Assembly (NCBI GenBank): GCA_000277445.1
Contig: AJWJ01000299.1
Location: 1 to 27,872, forward strand
Length of the DNA: 27,872 nucleotides
Reading direction: 5' to 3'
Origin: Polysphondylium violaceum
Lineage: Eukaryota; Evosea; Eumycetozoa; Dictyosteliales; Dictyosteliaceae
The notes beneath the pieces are model-generated. The model was given only the letters and a program-made list of their open reading frames with translations. It was not told the DNA's origin and did no database searches. The stretch's first letter is position 1. Every line of letters starts with the position of its first letter. This document shows positions 16,689 to 27,872 of the stretch, piece by piece. The translations under genes and the position numbers were made by a program.

Positions 16689-19600
16689 ATGACAGAGAAA
16701 TCATTTGGTAACTATATTGATCCCACTATGATACACGACAGCTAATCATATACACATGCACACAACTTTTTTCGAAAACCATTATCTATCATTTTTAGCA
16801 AAACATAAAACTGCATTTTTTTGTTTTTTCTATTTTTATATTTTCAGAACATGAACATATATCCATAGACGCTAAACCCTGATTTGGGAATTATTCTAAT
16901 AAGAGTATAAACACACTACTTTTTTAGCTCAAGAGATCTTGGAGAATTTATCAGAGAATATAAGTCAATTAATTCTAAGTGTTGTTGTATTGCAAGAACA
17001 AAATGCACCATTACCAATAGTTGAGATTGTAATATATTAAATACATATACATTATGCATAGACATACATATTATAACAATAGAAGTATTAATAATCATTT
17101 ACAATACAATAGACATCAGTAGCAAATGCAGCATCATCAGTATCGGATATTTCTGTTGCATTGGCAAATCAAGAATACTCGGAATATCCAGCTATTAAAG
17201 ATGAAATTATAGAATATTCAAATAAAATGAAGTTAACAAAAGAAAAGGCTATTGAATCAATTGTTAAATTTAATAGCAACTCTGATAGAAAACTTGCTTG
17301 GCAACAAGTTATTTTATCTTGTAAAAACATAGCCAATGAAACATTACATATTCTATCAATTGTTTATGATGCTGATATAAAAAGGTATTGGTTAATAGTA
17401 CTATCATAATAAGGATTTAATAGTCAATATCTAACAAATTATAAATAATAATAATTAGGTTAAAATTAATAATGAATCAATGTAAAGATAGTTTTAAAGA
17501 TAATATAAATTTAGAAAAAGTAAATAGTGGACTAATGGGATTTGGTGATATGGTTAGTTCAACAGTATCAACAGTATTACAATATTCATCATTTGTACAA
17601 CAAAAACAAAAAGAAATTGTAAATATATGTCCAAATAATGTCACACAACAATTAGATACAATGGTACAACAATTAGTTGATCAAGGAAACAAACTAATTG
17701 ATATTACAAATGAAATATTATCTTATCAACAAGATGATGGTCTTGATATCTCAACCCCAGAATGTGAACAACAATTTCAATATTTAAAAGATCAACAATC
17801 TTTATTAACAACTTTAATTGATAGTTGCTTTGAAATTTGTAAAGAATATTCACCAACTTTAACTTTACCTTCTTATAATGAACAAGTTAATAGTAATAAT
17901 AATATAAATAATAATAATAATAATAATATAGATAATAATAGTAGTAATAATTTATTAGATGAAATTATTAGAGCAATTAGTCAAACTAGTATTGAGTTAT
18001 TAAGATCATCGTGTAGAGGTGATAGTAATGCAAGTGATACTATTAAAAAATCAATTACCCAATTGGTACCTTTATTAAGAGCAAATTTAATTAAATATCA
18101 ACAAGCAGAATTGATTCAATATGCAGATAAAGTTGAAAATGAATTGTTGGATCAATATTTACAATGCTCAGCAATGGTAATTGATAATCCTACTCATGGA
18201 CAAACAATTAATAAGATGGTGGAGAATTTAGACTCTCTTCAAGAATGTTTACGTGGAATTTCTGCATTGACAAGTAGTAAGGATTCACAGGTATTAAATG
18301 CAATCAAAGCCAAAGAAGATGCTCTTAAAATTCTCTCAGACAATATGGATAATCCTGCTGCTATTGTTGGTACTCTTAAAACATTGACCAAGAATCAAAC
18401 AAATTTAGAAACCTTAGTCTCAGATTCAGATCCTCAAGAAATTACCGATGCCATTCAAACCCTCTCTTCTCTCCTTCCCAAACAAATTCAAGCTGCCAAA
18501 GCTTATCTCAAAGAACCCGATAACCCAGAATACAAAAAACAATTCCAAGACATCAATCAGGATATTAAAGTTCCAATGTCTTTGATTGCCAATCTTATGA
18601 ATCCAACTCAATTCAACGAAGCCAATGAGCTTAGATTGGGTCAAGTTGTAACAGCCACTAAATTGGCAGAGGTTGTAAAGGTGTCAAATTCAGATATGGT
18701 CAATCGTTTATCCAAAGATTTAGAACAACAATTGGCAAACATTGTTGCAATGGCCACCACCGAGGCCTCATTATCACCCGATCCAATGGCTTTGACATTG
18801 GTTCAAGACGCCTCAAGTAAACTTGAAAAGAACCTTGTTCAACGTAGAGCCATTCTTGAAATGCTCCTCAGATCACCAAGTGATCCTAAACTTTTATCTC
18901 AACTCGAACAATCTAATCAATCCATTGCAGAGCTATCCAAAGCTCTTACAGATTCATTAAAAGGATCTGAATCATTGGCTCTCCTCAAACTTAATCTTGT
19001 CAATTCAGCTTCATCTAATGATCAAATTTCAGATTTACTTGTTTCAATCAACAAAAAAGCAGATGATACATTATTCTCTACCAAACAACTACTTGCCGAC
19101 AATGTAATCAATGATGATAATGAAAAACAATTTTTAGAAAATTTAATTGAGCAAGTTGAAAATTATAAAGATTTATTCAACAAAGAATGTTCAAACAACA
19201 AGGGTCCATTAGATATTGAAAAGATTAATTATTTGGGTGATTCTTTTATTTCAAAGATTTTAGATTTACACAAAAAGATGAATGAAATGGCTTCATTTTA
19301 TAAACAAATGGTTAAAACTCCTCCAATTGATCCAGTAATTAATAATAGTATTGAACCAGAATTATCATTATCATTAGATTTACAAGATATCGATGAAAAT
19401 GAAAAAGTAAAAGAAAATAGAAGAAAAGAAAAAGAAAGAGATGATAAAATGGAAAAAGAATATAGAGATTTAGAAACATCATGTTCACAACAAAAGTTAT
19501 TATCATTGTTTAATGATTTAATTCAACATATAAAGAGTGGTGAAGCAAATAAATCAATGGTAGCATTAAAACAATTGATTGCAGAACAAGATAAACTTGT

Positions 19601-22260
19601 ATCATCTGCCAATGATCTCATGGCCAAGACTCTTAGTCCAGATCTAAGAGAACAAATTGAAATCTCTATCAATCTGTTTAAAAATGCAGTATCAGTCTCT
19701 ATTAATTTTGCAGGTAAAGGTTTAGAGAATCAAAATCTATTGGAAAAAGCAATCAAAACTGTCAAACAATCCATCATTGAACTTCAACATCTATTACAAC
19801 AAAATCAACCAATTGAAGTAATGGCTGCCTATCATATTTTAAATACAACAAATGGTTTCAAAAACGCAAAAGTATTAAAGCATTTTAAAGAAAACAGTGG
19901 CAATACTAGTACTACTCCTCAGGATGAAAAACAATTATTTGAAATTATTCAATCGACCAAAGCTCACCTTAATGGATCACATAAACATCAATTAAATTGT
20001 AGATATCATATTCAAACTGCATTTGAAATGGATAAGGTTGATTACATTGCAAAATCTATACAAAAAATTGTTTATCATCAAAGTGAGTTACTTAAACTTG
20101 CTTCAAGTTATCTTGTTTCACCTAGCCTTGCAAATGTAGATCCAAATATTAAATTGTTATTGGCAAATTCTCTAACTACTGTTCAAAATTCCCTTGGCTC
20201 TCAAGTCGAAACTGCCATTTCTTTTATTGATAAAAGTGATTCACTTGAAAAACTTTTGACCATTATAGATACAATTAGAGAATCTGTTGAAAGTATTTGT
20301 AGTTCTATATTTTATCAAAGCTTCAATAACAATAATAATAATGATAAAAAACAAGATAATGAAAACATTATCACTGAATCATTAAATTCAATTTTACCAA
20401 CTTTATCAGTGACAAAATCAAAAATAGATTCAAATCCAAATGATAAAGAGGCTCAAGAAAAGTATCAAGCTTTATTAAATCAAATTATTGAACCATTAGA
20501 ACAACTTAGTTTATCAAATGCTGATAGTAATAATAATAGCAATAGTAATAATAATGATGATCAGGATGAAAAATTAAATAATTTAATTAAAGAGGAAATT
20601 GGTACTATTGATCAATTGATTGAATTTACTTTGGAATCAAATACACCAGCACTTTTAGAAAATACTAGATCTCTAGTTAAATTACATCAACAGTTACTCG
20701 AACAACTTGGTCAAATCAGTAATCACGGTAATGAAAATGATAAATTAGAAATTGAATCAATTAAAGCAGATTTAGTACAATTGATACCCAAACAATTATT
20801 TAGTATAAAGAAAGCTTTGTCAAGTTCAGATGCATCTACAGAAGTTGCCGAGCAAACCAATTGTATTCAAATTGCCAACACAATTAAAAAGGATTTAAAT
20901 CAATTAAAATTACTCACTTGTCCAAATGAAAACAATACCAGTCATCATAAAAACAAGTTTAATAGAAATTCATCCAAATTACAAAATGCCAATGACGAAG
21001 AAAGCAAGAATAGAATTTTAAAGAAAATGCAACACAATGCATTGGACGCTATCGATTGTGGTAATGATGAGCTTAAAAGAGTGTTTGATAGAAATAGACA
21101 ACAAAAAATTAGAGATGCAATCAGTGAACTGGAACAAAGATTAAATTCCAAACAAATCAAAGAGAACATTGTCCCCCTACAAGAATCTATGACAAAGCTA
21201 GACAATGAATGCGCCAATACTTCCCACTCTTTACTTTTGGGTCAAAAACAAACTTTGGAAAAGATTGTTTGCTTCTCAAACAATGGTCACTTTAACAAGA
21301 TTGCAGACTCTACCAAAGTCGTATTAAACAATCAACAAAAACTAAAACAAGCACTTCAGTTGGATATTGCTGCCCTTGAGGATGGTGCCAAAAAAGAACA
21401 GATTCAGAAACATTTAAATGAAATTGATTCTCTTATTCCTGGTATTATCAAGGCCTCTAAAGATTTGGTACTAGACTCTGAAGACACCAAAAAAAAGGAA
21501 CAACTCGAACAATTACACTACTCTATTGAATCCCCCATCGCAAATATCATTTCTATATTGGATCCAAATTCTAAATCTAGTACCTTTGAATCATTGGTGA
21601 AGAATCATCAAGCTCTTTTGGTAAAGTTGGACGACGCTTTAAAGAATGGTCAAGATTCAACATCCAAACAAATTCTCTCACAGTTGGAAAATATTCACAA
21701 ACAATTGGATCAATACGGTGTTCCAGAGAAAATCAAAGAATCTTTGGCTGCCCAACTAAAGGATTTAAATAGATTTACCAATGAATTTAATGATTTGTAC
21801 AAGAGAGCTTCCATTACACCTGCATTAAATTCTGAAAAAGATCTTTGTCTCTTGACTTTGAGATCAAGTGTTGATCAACTATTTAATATCAGATATCCAG
21901 AGCTATTGCCAAAACCAAAACAACGTTTAGAACATGGTGCTGGTAATGCTAAAATCAATAATTTAATTGCATCCATTAAAACTGGTGATCTATTACCAAT
22001 TGCAAATTCACCAGATAAAGTTTTGAAATTTGTTTCCATTCAAATTAATCCTTCAAATCCTCTTCAACAACGTGTTGTTTCAACTGCAAAAGTAAATTAT
22101 AGACCTCCTAAATCAGTACAAACATCAACAACAACAGTACAAGCACCACCAAAACAACCTCAAGTTGTATCTGTAAAACCTGTAGTTCAATCTCAAATTA
22201 GACCACCTGTAAAATTAACAAATAATGATCCAATTATTAAACCAATTAATAATAGTAATC

Positions 22261-22336
<76 letters not shown>

Positions 22337-22891
22337 GGATATTAGTAAAGATAATAAGGAGAATAATAATCAAAAACCAAAATTAGAAGATTCATTTATT
22401 GAAGCAGCTAAAAAACTTAATCTTTCCAATACTAGTGATATGATTCAAATTACAAATTTATCAAGAGAATTGGAAACATTTGCCAATGCAATTAAAACTA
22501 ATCAAAGACAACTAATGGTTTTATGTAGTAGAAATATTGCCACATTATTAAGTCAACTATCAAATGAAGTCCTTTCAATATCTAAATCTTGTCAAAATGT
22601 TTTATTACAAAAGAAAATGAACCAAGGTGTAAATGTAAGTGTTCTATTTTTTATTTTTTCTTGGAAACATGTTTATTAATAATATTCTTATTTTTTTAAA
22701 AAAAGACATTACAAACTTTAGCATGTCAAATTAAGATTTTATCAGGTGTCAAGGCTGCCTCTCTTTCTTCAAATACTGAGGATCCCGATTCAGATTCACA
22801 ATTATCATCTTTGGTTTTACATTTAACTGGTACATTAAAAGATATCGATACAAGTATTACCACACATAATAAAACTAAAAAGACAAAATAA
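16689..22891 (+). CDS. Giant vinculin / alpha-catenin family protein, 5 exons
   Basis: Exons 16689-16707, 16928-17028, 17113-17384, 17459-22634 and 22706-22891 join in frame to about 1,917 residues. The start, MTEKSFAQEILENLSENIS then QLILSVVVLQEQN, mirrors the vinculin/alpha-catenin beginning (TI.siLEPva.qIs.LVi.hEe). The next 130 residues also align with that head (DADIKRLKLIMNQCKDSF). A charged linker is near residue 781, a Pro-rich stretch at about 1678-1725 and poly-Asn at about 1732-1757. The tail at about 1773-1917 carries TLQTLACQIKILSGVKAASL, close to the vinculin tail 'iSTQLKILStVKAtmLg'. The family links cadherin or integrin-type adhesions to actin. The body is helical, Gln/Leu/Asn-rich and about twice the usual length (vinculin about 1,066, alpha-catenin about 900). 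The 19-base first exon is supported because it restores frame and the MTEKSFAQE start. Confidence 0.85.
17884..17950 (+). repeat. AAT (Asn) coding run, N-terminal part
   Basis: In-frame AAT/AAC run encoding Asn with a few Ile, Asp and Ser, near residue 275 of the vinculin-family protein. It is probably a disordered loop between helical bundles. Confidence 0.85.
22259..22334 (+). repeat. AAT (Asn) coding microsatellite
   Basis: About 25 consecutive Asn codons between the Pro-rich hinge and the tail of the vinculin-family protein. Perfect trinucleotide runs like this vary in length between strains. Confidence 0.92.
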
Positions 22892-23056
22892 AATATTATT
22901 AATTAAAGTGATCGTCTATCTCGTCAAAGTTTATTTGATTGGTGATAATGTTAAGAAATAAAAGTATCATGCGTCTATTTTGAAAACTAAAATGTATATT
23001 CTGAGCATCTAGAAACCCCTAACAAAAAATTAATTTTTATTAATGTGATTTATATT
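22892..23056. other. Short convergent spacer
   Basis: 165 bases between the vinculin-family stop and the minus-strand ABC-A stop. AATAAA overlaps the first stop (22888-22893). The middle is a little less AT-rich than usual. No gene is seen. Confidence 0.5.
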
Positions 23057-25623
23057 TTACATAGGTAGATCATTTTCTACTACTTTAATAAGAATATCTT
23101 CAAAAGTAGATTGGGTAATCTTTAAATCCAATATTCCATTTTCCTTCTTTTTTTTATAAAGATAAAAAATAAAATCGAGGTTACTATCTTTTGGAATGGA
23201 GTATGAATATAAAAAATCGCTAATAGATTTTTTTTTGATTGCAGACGGAAAATTAGTTAAAATTAAATTATTCAAATTACTGCCATATTCATGATTCTTA
23301 AAAAAAACATCAACTTGGTATCCTAAACCATAGCTATTTTTTAATTGATTCGTTGTTCCCACAGCCTTTAGTTTACCTTTGGATAAAATAGCAATCTTAT
23401 TACAAAGAATTTGAGCTTCTTTCATGTTATGGGTCGTAAGAACTATAGTTTTATCTTGTTTGATTGATTTGATTGTTTCATACACCAGTTCTCTGTTATC
23501 TTGATCTAATCCATTTGTTGGTTCATCCATAAATATTAATTTACTATTTCCAATTAATGATAAACAAATTGATAGCTTTCTTTGAATACCACCAGAACAC
23601 TCTTTGATTTTTTTATCTTTGTACTGTTCTAAATGCATCTTTTTCAATAAAGACTGACAATTTTGTTTAATTTCATTTTTATCTTTAAAAATGAATGTTG
23701 AATTTTGTTTCAGGATTGTGTAAAAGATTATATGATATTCTATGGTCAAATCCTCATATAAAATATCAAATTGACCACAATAGCTAATATACTGATAGGC
23801 TCTTTCAATATGACTATCCATATCATATCCCATAATATATACTTTACCATAAGTTGGTTTTATTAATCCACTTAAGATATTAATAAATGTTGATTTTCCT
23901 GCACCTTAAAAAATAAATTAAAATATATTTTCAAAAATAATACTATTTATATAAAAAATATGTACCATTTGGACCTAGTAATCCTATAATATCTCCTTTT
24001 TCACCAACAATATTTATATCTGTCAAAGCTTCATTTGACTTTATATAAACTTTTCCCAAATTTATAGTTCTAAAAACTGAATTTATACTATTCATCGCAT
24101 TTTCTCGTTCTAATTCCCATATGCCATATTCCTTAATTTTTTCCATATCTATAGTTTCAGGGTCTTGATTTTTATGATCATTGTGAATGTTTGATTTTGA
24201 TTCAAATAATTTGTTTAATAATTTAAATGGATAGAATGGTGAGAATGAAAGTCCATTCTTTTTCGGTAAAACATTAAATAAATAATAACCAAATAAAAAG
24301 TAAATCAAAGATTGGAATATTAATGCCAAAATTACTTGATCTATTTGTGAATATCCTTTTCCAGTTATATTTTGTACATCAAGATTGGTAAAAGATCCAG
24401 ATATTAAAATAATATATAAACCATGAACAAAAGTTATAGGAGGATATATTAACATTGCTATAGATTGTAATTCTCCATTAAAGGTTGAGATATCAATGAA
24501 ACCAGATAATCCACAAGACAAAATTATAAAGATATAAGATAAAATGAAAACAATTTTATGATTCCAAAAAAAACTTGCAAAGAAAAAGGAAAAAGAAATC
24601 AAAGATGTTCCATAAAAAATAAATAAAAACATAGATTGTGCAATATTATGATTAAAAGGAGAACAAAACATACAACCGAAAAACAATAAAACCATATTGG
24701 GTAGATATAGTATAAAAAAATAAAGAGCATTTGCAAAATAAATAGTTATTGTATCAATACCTTGTATGTTTAGATAAAAAAGAAATTTTTCTTTTTTTTC
24801 AAACACCAAAAAAGAAACAAATAATGGAAAAACCAAAGACAATAGAATAGGTAAAAAAAACAACACACCAAAATAAAATAAATCAATAGAGTGAAAATCT
24901 GACAGACCCAACCTTTCTTCAAACGACTGTATTTTAACTTCAAAAGTATCATTATATCCCAATGATTTGTAATAGATATTATTGATAACACTTGGTAATG
25001 AAGAAGTCTTATAGGTGTACAATTGTAAGGTTTGGGCCAAAATTGATGTACCATAACTAATTTGATCATAATAATTTTCAATGGTATAAGTCAATGAACT
25101 ATTATCAAACTGGTCAAAATAGAGAGATGAATAGGGAAACATTCTATCTTTTTCTTTATCAAAAAAAGGTAAATTCCAAACGTTGGGATAATTGTTATGT
25201 AATTCTATTATCATATTATCAATGTTTTTTGAAATATGGCGATCGAAAAAATTTAAAATTGGAAGACTAATATTTGTCCAATGGTTAAATTCAATTATAG
25301 ATTTTTTAGAATATCTATCAAATAAATTTGTCAGGTCTTGATTAGAGGGATTTATAATTAGATGTTTAACCAATCTTTGGTCTCCAAATTTAATTAGATT
25401 TCGTTCTAAATACCAAATCTTTCCTGTATCCTTTTTATACAAAAGGACAACTAATACAATCAATATTATAGATAATAATAGATTGATTGCAAATAATATT
25501 TTATTTTTAAAATAAAAATTTTTAAATTTTTTTTAACCTATTTTAGAATTAATCTTTGCATTGTAAAATCATTATTTTATGAAGAAAACTTACTATAGCT
25601 ATTATCTTTTGAATTAATAACAT
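23057..25623 (-). CDS. ABC transporter A family, half-size, 3 exons (5' end uncertain)
   Basis: The main exons are 25537-23966 and 23904-23057; the 61-base intron between them splits the Walker A codon for the second Gly (GPN-G|AGKST). A probable first exon is 25623-25594 (MLLIQKIIAI, donor GTAAGT). Order: membrane helix 1 (NLLLSIILIVLVVLLY), a loop of about 170 residues, six or so helices (from FGVLFFLPILLSLVF to LIYFLFGYYLF), then the nucleotide-binding domain. The latter has Walker A, Q-loop YCGQFD, signature CSGGIQRKLS, Walker B LIFMDEPTNGLD and H-loop TTHNM. It ends with the ABC-A tail 'ITQSTFEDI'. About 815 residues is right for a half-size dictyostelid ABC-A protein, which would have to pair. 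Substrate unknown; lipids are likely by family. Frame is lost in an 8-base A run (minus strand) at 25527-25534 directly after exon 1: nine bases would join it in phase. Confidence 0.85.
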
Positions 25624-25887
25624 CTTTACTATTTGAATTTCATAAATGAAATAGCGATTAAAATTTTATGTTAAGTTATTCTATTGTTTTTTTGGAAAGG
25701 GGGAATTAATTAATATTTTTTGTGAATGTGTATGAATTTTTTTTTTTGGGGGGGAATCAAATCAAAGTTGGATGGGTTTGTTTTTTACAAAAAAGTGGGT
25801 TAAATCTGTTAATACAATAGAAATGTAGACACAAATTTATAATGAAATACTAATTGTACAAATCAAAATTTTAGTATCAATCCTAAA
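25624..25887. promoter_or_regulatory. Divergent promoter region of the ABC-A pair
   Basis: 264 bases between the two proposed ATGs. It has two G runs on the plus strand, each followed by GAAT: GGGGG at 25699-25703 and GGGGGGG at 25748-25754, with a T run before the second. One shared control region could drive both transporters. Confidence 0.5.
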
Positions 25888-27872
25888 ATGAAAAACTTGT
25901 TTCAATTTTTATTATTAAACTATAAGCAATTTTTGATTTTAGTATGTATGAAAATAATTTGAAAATCTTTAGATTTCATTTATTAATTAAAAAATAGAAA
26001 TCCCAAAAAATAGTCTTTTTATTAAGATGGTTAATGCCATTGATAATATTTTTAGTATTTTTAATAATATCAAGAAACATGAATGTTAATAGGGGAAAGA
26101 TATATCCCGAAAGATCTCTGCCAAAAAATTTTTACCCTATTTGTTGTACCAGAGTTATAAAGATCTCCCAATTCCCTAACTCTACTATACCTAATTTAAA
26201 ACTCAATATTCAAAATGATTTAAATTTACAAGATGAACAAATAGTAGCAGAAACTGGTCAATATGAAGATGATTATATCTTTCAATCTTTTTTAAAACAT
26301 GAAAATTCTTTTTCTCATTTAATAATTAATAGAATGGATGAAAACTTGTTTCATATATCCATAAACTACGATAGAAGTCCTCCATCCAATCCACTATTTG
26401 GAAAAAGTACATATTATAAAACAGATTATTTGAATGATTTAGACTCTTTTATCATCAAAATTCAAGTTATTGTTGAAAAATATATCCTGGAATATACAAA
26501 GTCTTTTATTCCAAACGTTCACATTAAATTCAAAAAACCACCAAGTGTCATGGATCTATCTAATGAAGATAAGCAGTTTGAAAATGCTTTTTTTAACCCT
26601 TTTGTGATAATATTTTTTTATTTGGGTTTTACATGTACCACGATTTTTTTTAATTACCAAATTGTTCAAGAAAAAGAAAATGGAATCAAGTCATATTTAA
26701 CTAGTCTTGGAGTTAAAGAAGAAATTTATCTATTATCTTGGTTATCTGATGGATTAATTACTAGTTTTATCAATACATGTATATTTTTAATCATTGTGTA
26801 TTCAAATTCATACTATTATCTATTCTCAAACTGTTCCTCTTCTATTATTTTTATTATTTCCATGACCTATGGATTTTCTATATATTGTTTTTCATTGTTT
26901 TTATGTTGTTTTGTAAAGAATGTAAAATCTACTACTATGTTATCTATTGCATTTTTACTGATTGGTTTAGGTTGTTCCATAGTCATTTCAGTGTTTCAAA
27001 GTGAAGTTTACTATATTTTTAAACCTCAACTTTATCCCATTGGTATTATTTTATCTATATTTCCATTTTTAAAGTAAGTTTATTTTCAAAATTTCAAAAT
27101 ATGATTTGATCAATATTTACTAAAATATATTTAGTTTAAACAAAATTTTATATGATATAGTAAAGGTGACAAATATAAAAGATGTTGGTATGGAAATGGA
27201 GAATGATATATCTAAACAGTTTAATTGGTTCAACTATACCCATTACCCTACAAAGGAAAATGAAGATAATTTTTATTTCAATTCGCCAACAGCTTTCCAG
27301 AGTACAACAATAATGTTTATTAGTGGTATTGCTTTCCTGATCTTGGCTTGGTATTTTGAAAAAGTAATGAATAATAGAAATTTAAAAGGAAAATGGTCTT
27401 TTATGTTTAAAAAAGATTATTGGTTTCCTGAAAAAGATCAATACAACAACATATCAGATAAAGACTTGAATATTATTAATATTACAAACCAAGATATTTC
27501 AAGAGAAACTATTAGAAAATATTCAATAATCACCAGAGATTTACAATTTGGATATAAAAAGAATGATTTGGTTTTAAATCAATTAAATTTAGATTTAGAG
27601 ATTGGTAAAATCTATTCATTACATGGTCCAAATGGTTCAGGAAAATCAACACTATTAAAATGTTTAACAGGTGAATTGAGAATTAATCATGGACTTTTAT
27701 ATATATATGGTAACAATTTAAAGAAATCATCAACCAATATAAACAAATTGATAGGATATTTACCACAATCAAATACACTTTGGAATTCATTTACTGCATA
27801 TGAACATTTAAAATTATTTTCTCTTATTAAAATTGGTAGTTTAAATTGCAAGAATGAAATAGATGACCTCTT
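25888..27872 (+). CDS. ABC transporter A family, 5' part (runs off the window)
   Basis: Exons 25888-25941, 25998-27073 and from 27135 onward join in frame to about 622 residues and continue past the window. The first exon encodes MKNLFQFLLLNYKQFLIL and joins in phase 0, through a 56-base GTATGT...AG intron, to KSQKIVFLLRWLMPLIIFLV, giving the usual ABC-A N-terminal amphipathic stretch plus helix 1. A large loop follows, then about six helices (NPFVIIFFYLGFTCTTIFF; EKENGIKSYLTSLGV is the family's 'kE.kiKe.l...Gv' motif). A last helix (TTIMFISGIAFLILAWYF) leads into the nucleotide-binding domain: Walker A HGPNGSGKST at about 27622-27651 and Q-loop YLPQSN near 27760. Signature and Walker B lie beyond the edge. 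It is divergent from, and paralogous to, the minus-strand ABC-A gene. Confidence 0.88.

Noticed and set aside
22635-22679. Extension of the vinculin-family main exon past 22634
   Set aside because: It is read-through into a GTAAGT intron; splicing to 22706 restores the conserved tail ending at 22891.

Overview
The window looks like nuclear DNA of a dictyostelid social amoeba. The intergenic DNA is very AT-rich with long A and T runs, the introns are short (about 56-220 bases, GT-AG, AT-rich), and the proteins carry long Gln (CAA) and Asn (AAT) runs. Genes are densely packed on both strands and their relatives are plainly amoebozoan or eukaryotic. The species cannot be fixed from the sequence alone.

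Layout, left to right: the last ~100 codons of an ABC-A transporter (1-309, +); isoprenylcysteine carboxyl methyltransferase, three exons (507-1384, +); an unexplained, less AT-rich block with nested helices and a long hairpin (about 1440-1790); an SH3/coiled-coil protein (1893-3197, +); dipeptidyl peptidase III, three exons (3716-6077, -); a P-loop kinase-like protein of the LPA1 / 2-phosphoglycerate-kinase family, four exons (6494-8734, +); a small GNAT acetyltransferase (8926-9366, -); VPS35L, the large Retriever subunit, eight exons (9590-13006, +); an Abp1/drebrin-like actin-binding protein (13401-14852, -); a DUF6787-type small membrane protein with a presequence-like upstream reading frame (15515-15901, +); a very large vinculin/alpha-catenin family protein, five exons (16689-22891, +); and a divergent pair of ABC-A transporters (23057-25623, - and 25888 to the window end, +).

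Themes: (i) cytoskeleton and membrane traffic: Abp1, a giant vinculin relative, an SH3 adaptor, the Retriever subunit VPS35L and ICMT, which finishes prenylated GTPases; (ii) ABC-A lipid-type transporters at both ends; (iii) two genes (DPP3 and the DUF6787 gene) whose 5' ends suggest a mitochondrial and a non-mitochondrial form by alternative initiation.

Most worth a second look: the structured block after ICMT, the vinculin relative of about 1,917 residues with a normal vinculin-like head start, Pro-rich hinge and tail, the ATG-free presequence-coding leader of the DUF6787 gene, and two places where the reading frame does not fit the splice sites or a homopolymer (VPS35L intron 5 and the 5' end of the minus-strand ABC-A gene). 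No tRNA, rRNA, CRISPR array, viral element or clear transposon was found.
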